Of a DNA stretch of 15,148 nt, positions 8,113 to 13,235 are shown piece after piece. Made by a program: the position numbers and the translations under genes. Numbering within the stretch: position 1 is the stretch's first letter; every line of letters starts with the position of its first letter. Source of the stretch: CAILDB01 sp049695975 (lineage in GTDB: Bacteria > Patescibacteriota > Minisyncoccia > Phycocordibacterales > GWA1-40-21); the NCBI GenBank assembly GCA_049695975.1, contig JBAVTE010000025.1, positions 1 to 15,148 on the forward strand, in the 5' to 3' direction. The notes below the pieces were generated by a model. The model made no database searches and was not told the origin of the DNA. It saw only the letters and a program-made list of their open reading frames with translations.

Positions 8113-8955
8113 TTATTTTTTAGAATATTCAGCCAAAGCTGATTTTACAAAACTAACTGGAGCAAAAAGATTCATCATATCATTTGAGGGGATGATAGTT
8201 TTTATACCGACAAGATCTCCAGAAAGATTGAATATTGGACTACCAGCAAGAAGATTGCTTTGAGGAAAATTAGTTTGTATATAAGAAACTATATTGACTG
8301 AAGGTGTGGAAGCGCTTTGCAAATCAGAATTGTCTACTCCCAAACTGGAAACGATACCTACTGAAACTGAATTTTTGGATTGACCACCAACAAGTATGAC
8401 TGTCTGTCCGAGTTTTACATCTTTTGAATCAAGGGTAAATTTTGATAATTTTGAGCTTGTTGCCATATCGCTTACTTTGAATAAAGCAACAGGATTCGTT
8501 GAAGAAGAATACATTAAATCCAAAGTGTGCATTTTACCATCAGCTAAACTAGCAAGATATTTTCCCCCATCAATTACAAAATTATTGTCAGTAGCGATAA
8601 TTCCATCACTAGAAACTAAAGCACCCAGGCCAAAAAATACATTATAATTTTGTGTATCTACTTCAGAAGTTTTTATCATATACAACCTAACAACGCTGTC
8701 TTTATTTTTATCCACTGCTTCAACAATCTGATCATCTACTGTTACCACGACTGTTTGTATAGTCCTCGTCGTAGTTGTTGCAGGTGCCGAGACAACTGTC
8801 TCAATAGTTTTTTCTACCACTCTATTGATAGTCTGAATAGCCGTCTGTGGCGCTTGATTCATAAGAGCCACAGTCACAATACCTGTGGCAATAGAAGTGA
8901 CAAAACTCACAAGAAGTGCAAGAAGTATGAGTTGTTGTTTATTCAAACTTTCCAT
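8113..8955 (-). CDS. Membrane-anchored trypsin-fold protein without catalytic triad (HtrA/S1C-like pseudoprotease)
   Basis: The 280-residue product has one membrane anchor at about 9-31, a Thr/Val-rich linker (40-75), then a chymotrypsin-like domain (about 78-278). The fold is shown by phrases typical of HtrA-family proteases: GLGALVSSDGIIAT (109-122), NPVALFKV, LGQTVILVGG, VSVGIVSSLG and SPIFNLSGDLVGI. All three catalytic positions appear to be changed: the His of TNNHVV is Asn125 (ATDNNFV), the Asp of TDLAVLKV is Asn154, and the Ser of GNSGGPL is Ala237 (LLAGSPI). There is no PDZ domain. It probably acts outside the membrane as a binding or scaffold protein rather than an enzyme; the partner is unknown. 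The gene follows the desulfurase, but its own promoter overlaps that gene's stop codon. Confidence 0.75.
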   Translation of the reverse strand: MESLNKQQLILLALLVSFVTSIATGIVTVALMNQAPQTAIQTINRVVEKTIETVVSAPATTTTRTIQTVVVTVDDQIVEAVDKNKDSVVRLYMIKTSEVDTQNYNVFFGLGALVSSDGIIATDNNFVIDGGKYLASLADGKMHTLDLMYSSSTNPVALFKVSDMATSSKLSKFTLDSKDVKLGQTVILVGGQSKNSVSVGIVSSLGVDNSDLQSASTPSVNIVSYIQTNFPQSNLLAGSPIFNLSGDLVGIKTIIPSNDMMNLFAPVSFVKSALAEYSKK

Positions 8956-8963
8956 GAGTTAAT

Positions 8964-8972
8964 ATTATAACA
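8964..8972 (-). promoter_or_regulatory. Extended -10 promoter of the pseudoprotease gene
   Basis: On the minus strand TGT-TATAAT lies at 8972-8964, ending 8 bases before the ATG at 8955. The TAA stop of the upstream cysteine desulfurase (8967-8965) lies inside the box, so the end of one gene doubles as the promoter of the next. Confidence 0.6.
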
Positions 8973-10164
8973 TCTTTAATATATTTAACAATTTTTTCAT
9001 ATCCCCCATTTTCGTATCTCGGCCAAGTGAAAAACGTAAGGCAGATTCAGCACGGGCACGGGCAGTTTTATCATTCTCACCGTTTCTTTGAGCAATTTCA
9101 TACACAACTTTTGAATAGCCTGAGTTACTTCCACAAGCACTTGCTGATGAACAAATGATTCCAGCTTCATCAAGCTGTAATACCATAAATTCTCCGGATT
9201 TCCCGGGAATAGAAATGTTAATATTATTGGGAAGTCTTTTTGTGGTAGGGCCATTTATGATGGCGGAAGAGACGAATTTTTTGAGCCGCTCAAAAAATTC
9301 GTCTCTTAATTTTGTCACTCTAATTGTTTCTTTTTCTTTTGTTTTTTCTACAATATCCACCGCTTTTGAAAAACCAACTATAAGAGGGACATTCTCTGTC
9401 CCCGATCGCAAACCCATTTCTTGTCCTCCACCAAAAATGATTGGTTTTATTTGTACGCCTTCTTTTACAAAAAGCGCGCCAATACCTTTTGGTCCGTACA
9501 TCTTTTGTGCATCAAGAGTCATCATATCGACACCGAGCTCTAAAACATTCATATTCAAATACTGGCTCGCCTGGCTAGCATCTACATGAAAATAAGGAAA
9601 GTTTCCAGACACCAAAGTCTCGTCTTTGTTTAAATTTTTTCTTGCATGACGGATCTCTTTTGCAATTTCTTTAATCGGTTGAATCGTCCCAATTTCACTA
9701 TTTGCATAAGCTACTGAAACCAAAACCGTATTTATGTTTATTAATTTTCTTAAATCTTTTGGTTCAACAAACCCTTCAGAAGAAACAGGGAGGAATTTTA
9801 TCTTTACACCTATTTTTTCAAGTTCCCTAAAACACTCCAAGACAGAACTATGTTCTATTTTTGTAGTTATTATTTCGATTTTCTCAGGTTTACTTCCCTC
9901 TTCAATCAATTTTTTTACAGTTCCAAAAATCGCCAAATTATTTGATTCAGTTCCACTTCCTGTGAAAATAATTTCCTTACTTCGGGCATTTAAAAATTCA
10001 GCAAGGACCGTCCTTGACATTTCAACAGATTTTTTGGCAGCGACGCCAAAGCTGTGAATTGAACTTGGATTTCCAAAGTCCTCTGTAAAATACTTTTTCA
10101 TCTCTTCAAAAACTCGTTTATCTATCGAGGTCGTGGCAGAATTGTCTAAAAATATTTTAGTCAT
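8965..10164 (-). CDS. Cysteine desulfurase (NifS/IscS family)
   Basis: The enzyme takes sulfur from L-cysteine with pyridoxal phosphate and passes it on as a persulfide. The 399-residue protein shows the family order: FLDNSATT near the start; GSGTESNNLA; the cofactor-stacking His105 (KIEHSS); HVDASQA with Asp195 and Gln198; the cofactor lysine Lys221 in DAQKMYGPKG; RSGTENVP; and the catalytic loop SSASACGS with Cys344. The start at 10164 (MTKIFLDNSATT) is chosen because homologues begin there and a -10 box lies 7 bases upstream; the longer frame to 10221 would cross both promoters. No iscU, sufB or iron-sulfur scaffold gene is adjacent, so the sulfur may go to tRNA thiolation, but that is only inference. 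Whether it is IscS or NifS cannot be told from sequence alone. Confidence 0.92.
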   Translation of the reverse strand: MTKIFLDNSATTSIDKRVFEEMKKYFTEDFGNPSSIHSFGVAAKKSVEMSRTVLAEFLNARSKEIIFTGSGTESNNLAIFGTVKKLIEEGSKPEKIEIITTKIEHSSVLECFRELEKIGVKIKFLPVSSEGFVEPKDLRKLININTVLVSVAYANSEIGTIQPIKEIAKEIRHARKNLNKDETLVSGNFPYFHVDASQASQYLNMNVLELGVDMMTLDAQKMYGPKGIGALFVKEGVQIKPIIFGGGQEMGLRSGTENVPLIVGFSKAVDIVEKTKEKETIRVTKLRDEFFERLKKFVSSAIINGPTTKRLPNNINISIPGKSGEFMVLQLDEAGIICSSASACGSNSGYSKVVYEIAQRNGENDKTARARAESALRFSLGRDTKMGDMKKLLNILKML

Positions 10165-10171
10165 TAATAAG

Positions 10172-10180
10172 AATATAACA
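10172..10180 (-). promoter_or_regulatory. Extended -10 promoter of the cysteine desulfurase gene
   Basis: On the minus strand TGT-TATATT lies at 10180-10172, ending 7 bases before the ATG at 10164. Upstream of it is the divergent promoter of the DUF4446 gene; the two share about 30 bases, so binding of polymerase to one could hinder the other. Confidence 0.55.
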
Positions 10181-10183
10181 TTT

Positions 10184-10212
10184 TTTGCAAAAAACTGAAA
10201 ATGTAGTATAAT
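10184..10212 (+). promoter_or_regulatory. Promoter of the DUF4446 gene
   Basis: TTTGCA (10184-10189) and TATAAT (10207-10212) are 17 bases apart. The -10 box ends 7 bases before the ATG at 10220, predicting a leaderless mRNA. It probably also drives infB and rbfA, since no terminator is seen behind the first gene. Confidence 0.55.
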
Positions 10213-10219
10213 CCTCATC

Positions 10220-10681
10220 ATGTTATTAAATATTTATATTCTTATAGGAGCACTCGCTCTTGCCTTAATCTCTCTTGTCTGGATCATACGCCTTGAAATA
10301 AAATTACATAGAATTTTAGGAGAAAAAGGCAAAAATCTTGACGAAGCGTTTTCATATCTCAGAAAAGATGTAGACCACCTCAAACATTTCTCCAATAAGT
10401 CTTTAGACAATTTTAATACAATATCTAAAAAATTAAAACGGACTGTGTCAGGCCTCGAAACTATTCGATTCAATCCATTCAAAGGAAACGGTTCTGGTGG
10501 CAACCAAAGTTTCGCCACAGCATTTGTTAACGAAGACGGAGATGGAGTTATCATCTCTAGTTTATATTCGTCAAATCATGTAAGTGTGTTTTCAAAACCA
10601 ATAAAAAATATGTCATCAGAATATGAATTAACTACCGAAGAAAAAACAGCCTTGCAAAAAGCAAAAGAAAGTATAAAGTAA
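10220..10681 (+). CDS. DUF4446 family membrane-anchored protein
   Basis: The 153-residue protein has one N-terminal membrane segment (3-23), a charged, helical part likely to form a coiled coil (about 25-80), then a compact C-terminal region. The phrases ETIRFNPFKGNGSG, QSFATAFVNEDGDGVIISSL and SKPIKNMSSEYELTTEEKTAL are the hallmark of DUF4446, found in Firmicutes and Patescibacteria; its function is unknown. The soluble part probably faces the cytoplasm. It heads the plus-strand group with infB and rbfA, 41 bases before infB, but such proximity is weak evidence for a role in translation. Confidence 0.85.
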   Translation: MLLNIYILIGALALALISLVWIIRLEIKLHRILGEKGKNLDEAFSYLRKDVDHLKHFSNKSLDNFNTISKKLKRTVSGLETIRFNPFKGNGSGGNQSFATAFVNEDGDGVIISSLYSSNHVSVFSKPIKNMSSEYELTTEEKTALQKAKESIK

Positions 10682-10722
10682 TAATAAAGTGAGCCAAATA
10701 CTCATACAATTGAATATAAGCT

Positions 10723-12231
10723 ATGATGTCCAAAGAAAACAAAGGCATATTGGAAAGGCCACCTATTATTTGCATAACAGGGCATATTGATCATGGTAAA
10801 TCCACTCTTTTAGATTATATTAGAAAAACTAATATTGTAGATACAGAAGCTGGAGGAATCACCCAAAGGATTTCTGCATATGAAGTAGTCCATAATGGTA
10901 AAAAAATAACATTCCTTGATACTCCAGGACATGAAGCTTTTGGTGCAATGAGAGCTCGTGGAGTAAATATTGCAGACATTGCTGTACTTGTAGTTTCTGC
11001 GGAAGACGGAGTAAAAAAGCAAACCCTGGAAGCATTTAAAAGTATCAAAGACAGCAACACTCCTTGTATTGTAGTTATCAATAAAATAGACAAACCAGGA
11101 AGTGATATTACAAAAACAAAAAACAGTTTAGTTGAGAATGAAATATATATAGAAGGATATGGTGGTAATATACCGTGCGTTCTGGTTTCTGCAAAGACTG
11201 GGCAAGGTGTAGATGAACTTCTAGATATGATGCTTCTCGTCGCAGAAGTCCAAGAGCTAAAAGGCGACACAAATAAAAATGCCGAGGGTATAGTAATAGA
11301 AGCTTTTCTCGATCAGAAAAAAGGTATTACAGCCACGCTCGTCATTAATGATGGAAAAATAAAAAGTGGTATGTATATTGCCTGTGGAGAAAGCATCGCC
11401 CCGACAAGAATGATGGAAAATTTTTTAGGCAAAAAAATCACCGAAGCACAGTTTTCTTCCCCTGTGAGAATCATTGGTTTTGACAAACTTCCAGATGTCG
11501 GAAATGTCTTTATGGTTTTTAAAGATAAAAAAGACGCCGAAGAATATTGTCTAACCCAAAAGAAATCCTGCTCAAAATTTGCAAAATATGAAGAAGACAA
11601 AGAAGACACGGATCACCTCAATATAATTATCAAAGCTGGAGTATCTGGAACACTAGACGCTATTAGTCATGAAATCAAAAAAATTAAAAATTCTCCCGCA
11701 CACTTAAGTGATAAAATAAAAATTCGTGTCGTCAGCTCTGGTATTGGCGATATTTCAGAAAGTGATGTAAAAACTGCTTCTGCCAAAGCTGGTGCAATAA
11801 TAATAGGTTTTGATGTAAAAGTAGCCCCGACAGCAGTAAATCTTGCAGATAGAGATCATATTTCAATAAAGATTTTTGACATTATTTATAAACTCACAGA
11901 ATGGCTGGAAGAAGAAATTATAAAAAGAACACCAAAAGAAAAAGTGGAAGAAATGAGTTCGAGAATAAAAGTATTAAAAGTTTTTGGAACAGTCAAAGAT
12001 AAACATGTTTTCGGTGGAAGAGTTGAGATAGGTACTTTATCTCTCGGTAATGAAGTAAAAATTATGAGGAGAGATATAGAAATTGGTAGAGGAAAAATAA
12101 AAGAATTACAAAAAGAAAAAAAGAAAACGAATGAAGTCACAGAGGGTATGGAATTTGGTTGTCAGATTCAAAGTACAATGACCCTCGCCCCAGGAGACAA
12201 ACTAGAAGCATTTAATGTAGTAGAAAAATAA
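10723..12231 (+). CDS. infB: Translation initiation factor IF-2 (short form)
   Basis: IF-2 is the GTPase that brings initiator tRNA to the ribosome and promotes subunit joining. The 502-residue protein has all G-domain motifs: G1 GHIDHGKST (20-28), G2 AGGITQ (43-48), G3 DTPGH (66-70), G4 NKID (120-123) and G5 SAKTG (156-160). These are followed by the beta-barrel domain II (about 175-270), domain III (about 300-390) and the C-terminal initiator-tRNA-binding barrel (about 405-500). The long N-terminal region of other bacteria is absent, as is usual in reduced genomes. Two ATG codons lie side by side (10723 and 10726). A weak TATAAG at 10715-10720 would place transcription start at about the second one, so either may be used. 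Its stop is one base before rbfA, a classical neighbour. Confidence 0.95.
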   Translation: MMSKENKGILERPPIICITGHIDHGKSTLLDYIRKTNIVDTEAGGITQRISAYEVVHNGKKITFLDTPGHEAFGAMRARGVNIADIAVLVVSAEDGVKKQTLEAFKSIKDSNTPCIVVINKIDKPGSDITKTKNSLVENEIYIEGYGGNIPCVLVSAKTGQGVDELLDMMLLVAEVQELKGDTNKNAEGIVIEAFLDQKKGITATLVINDGKIKSGMYIACGESIAPTRMMENFLGKKITEAQFSSPVRIIGFDKLPDVGNVFMVFKDKKDAEEYCLTQKKSCSKFAKYEEDKEDTDHLNIIIKAGVSGTLDAISHEIKKIKNSPAHLSDKIKIRVVSSGIGDISESDVKTASAKAGAIIIGFDVKVAPTAVNLADRDHISIKIFDIIYKLTEWLEEEIIKRTPKEKVEEMSSRIKVLKVFGTVKDKHVFGGRVEIGTLSLGNEVKIMRRDIEIGRGKIKELQKEKKKTNEVTEGMEFGCQIQSTMTLAPGDKLEAFNVVEK

Positions 12232-12232
12232 T

Positions 12233-12562
12233 ATGAACGAAACCAAACAAGAAAAAATAAAAAATCAGATAAAAGAGGCCGCAGCAAAATTTATTCAAAC
12301 AGAGTCAAATGGCCTATCTCTTATTACTGTCACAAACATACATGTTTCAAAAGATGAAAAATATGTTAGTATATTATTTACGGTTTTTCCGGAAGATAAA
12401 GAATCCGATGCCGTAGATTTTTTGAAGAGAAAAAGATCTGAGTTTAGAGATTTTATCAAGGAAGAAACAAGATTAGCCAGGATTCCTATGTTTGATTTCG
12501 CGATTGATTTAGGTGAAAAACATAGGCAGAAAATTGATATTATCTCTATAAATTCAAAGTAA
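12233..12562 (+). CDS. rbfA: Ribosome-binding factor A
   Basis: RbfA is a small KH-fold protein that binds the immature 30S subunit and helps 16S rRNA 5'-end maturation. The 109-residue product has the family's features: an amphipathic first helix (KIKNQIKEAAAKFIQ), strands LSLITVTNIHVSKDEKYVSI and ILFTVFPE, and the ending RIPMFDFAIDLGEKHRQKID, where the RIP..F..D motif is typical. The start is fixed by position: one base separates it from the infB stop, so translation is likely coupled. tRNA-Cys begins 4 bases after its stop, so the mRNA and the tRNA cluster may be made as one transcript and cut apart. Confidence 0.92.
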   Translation: MNETKQEKIKNQIKEAAAKFIQTESNGLSLITVTNIHVSKDEKYVSILFTVFPEDKESDAVDFLKRKRSEFRDFIKEETRLARIPMFDFAIDLGEKHRQKIDIISINSK

Positions 12563-12566
12563 GAAC

Positions 12567-12638
12567 GGCCTGGTAGCCAAGTGGTAAGGCAGAGATCTGC
12601 AAAATCTCTATACGGCGGTTCAATTCCGCCCCAGGCCT
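12567..12638 (+). tRNA. tRNA-Cys (GCA)
   Basis: Acceptor strands GGCCTGG and CCAGGCC close the gene, the D stem is GCC/GGC, the anticodon stem GAGAT/ATCTC with loop CTGCAAA (anticodon GCA), and the T arm is GGCGG-TTCAATT-CCGCC. The discriminator base is T, an identity element for tRNA-Cys. CCA is not encoded. It begins 4 bases after rbfA. Confidence 0.95.
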
Positions 12639-12640
12639 CC

Positions 12641-12664
12641 CTAAAACATAGCAGATTGTTTTAG
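12641..12664 (+). other. Small hairpin between tRNA-Cys and tRNA-Leu(UAA)
   Basis: CTAAAACA and TGTTTTAG form an 8-bp stem with an 8-base loop. It has no strong T-tract and may be a processing or weak termination signal. Unlike its three neighbours, tRNA-Cys is not followed by the palindromic element. Confidence 0.5.
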
Positions 12665-12678
12665 ATAATATAAAAAAT

Positions 12679-12762
12679 GCTCGGGTGGCGGAATAGGTAT
12701 ACGCGCAACACTTAAAATGTTGTCTGCGAAAGCGGATGCGGGTTCGATTCCCGCCCCGAGCA
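12679..12762 (+). tRNA. tRNA-Leu (UAA)
   Basis: The 84-base type II tRNA has acceptor GCTCGGG/CCCGAGC, anticodon stem CAACA/TGTTG with loop CTTAAAA (anticodon TAA), a long variable arm and T arm GCGGG-TTCGATT-CCCGC, with discriminator A. CCA is not encoded. Its 3' end is repeated exactly 180 bases downstream. Confidence 0.95.
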
Positions 12763-12945
12763 CAATTTTTGAATCGCTTTTTTGCGATTTAAAAATTATG
12801 TTCGGGAGCAAGCAAACTGCTTTGCTTGCGTGCGGAATCGAAAGTCGGAGCGTATTTTTCGCTCCGAAAAATAGCGAGACGGGGTCGCGACAAAAATTTT
12901 TGAGGAAAAATTTTTAGTTGTGACCGATTCCCGCCCCGAGCACAA
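12745..12945 (+). repeat. tRNA-3'-end palindromic element behind tRNA-Leu(UAA)
   Basis: A 21-base perfect direct repeat (12745-12765 and 12925-12945) covers the tRNA T-loop, acceptor and first bases beyond. Between the copies lie: terminator-like hairpin (12764-12797); degenerate inverted acceptor (GTTCGGG) and T-loop (GGAATCGAA) enclosing a 9-bp-stem hairpin (GCAAGCAAA/TTTGCTTGC); core word AGTCGGAGCG; hairpin TATTTTTC/GAAAAATA; core word GCGAGACGGGGTCGCGAC; hairpin of AAAAATTTTT arms; and TTGTGACC leading into the second tRNA end. This is the cleanest copy of the family. Confidence 0.8.
12764..12797 (+). terminator. Terminator-like hairpin behind tRNA-Leu(UAA)
   Basis: AATTTTTGAATCGC and GCGATTTAAAAATT enclose six T residues. 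The stem is continued outward by the tRNA acceptor on the left and the degenerate inverted acceptor on the right. The T-run is in the loop rather than after the stem, so it may act in processing more than termination. Confidence 0.5.
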
Positions 12946-12980
12946 GGCTGTTTAAAAGATACAGCAAAAAATTAAATATT

Positions 12981-13053
12981 GCGCTCATAGCTCAGCTGGT
13001 AGAGCAGGTCCCTCTTAAGGACAAGGTCGTAGGTTCGAACCCTACTGAGCGCA
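12981..13053 (+). tRNA. tRNA-Lys (CUU)
   Basis: The acceptor is GCGCTCA/TGAGCGC, D stem GCTC/GAGC, anticodon loop CTCTTAA (anticodon CTT) and T arm GTAGG-TTCGAAC-CCTAC. The anticodon stem has four pairs plus a G-A mismatch at its top. CCA is not encoded. A small hairpin (12947-12965, GCTGT/ACAGC) separates it from the preceding element. Confidence 0.95.
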
Positions 13054-13235
13054 CAAATAAAAATAAAATCTGATTTTATTTTTATTTGTGCGCTCAGAGA
13101 AATGTTCGGGGAACATTTCGTTAGGGTTCGAAAGACGGAAATCATTTTTCTAGCAAGAAAAATGATTGAGTCGGGGTCGCGAAAATTTTCGAGCGTCGGC
13201 GAGAAAATTATTTGTGACCGAGCCCTATTGTGCAA
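13036..13235 (+). repeat. tRNA-3'-end palindromic element behind tRNA-Lys
   Basis: The architecture equals that of the Leu element. The tRNA 3' end and a weak-stem hairpin are followed by a perfect inverted acceptor (13088-13097), then a hairpin with stem GAAATGTTC/GAACATTTC, then the inverted T-loop (TAGGGTTCGAA). The core AGACGG comes next, then a hairpin with a 12-bp stem (AATCATTTTTCT), then GAGTCGGGGTCGCGA, an AAAATTTTCG-type hairpin, and TTGTGACCGA. It ends in a degenerate direct copy of the tRNA end (CGAGCCCTATTGTGC, 13219-13233). The copies are 183 bases apart. The decay of the second copy suggests this insertion is older than the Leu one. Confidence 0.78.
13055..13087 (+). terminator. 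Long AT hairpin behind tRNA-Lys
   Basis: Two 16-base AT-rich arms flank a single central T. Together with the last ten bases of the tRNA and the inverted acceptor they make a perfect 26-bp inverted repeat (13045-13070 and 13072-13097). The second arm is T-rich and could release polymerase. Confidence 0.55.

Noticed and set aside
10165..10221. Upstream start for the cysteine desulfurase
   Set aside because: It would lie across both divergent promoters, and the family begins directly with the FLDNSATT strand.
12717..12917. Plus-strand frame of 66 codons over tRNA-Leu(UAA)
   Set aside because: It starts inside the tRNA and runs through the repeat element.
12745..13235. CRISPR-like array of palindromic repeats
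   Set aside because: Units are not regularly spaced identical repeats with unique spacers, and no cas gene is present.
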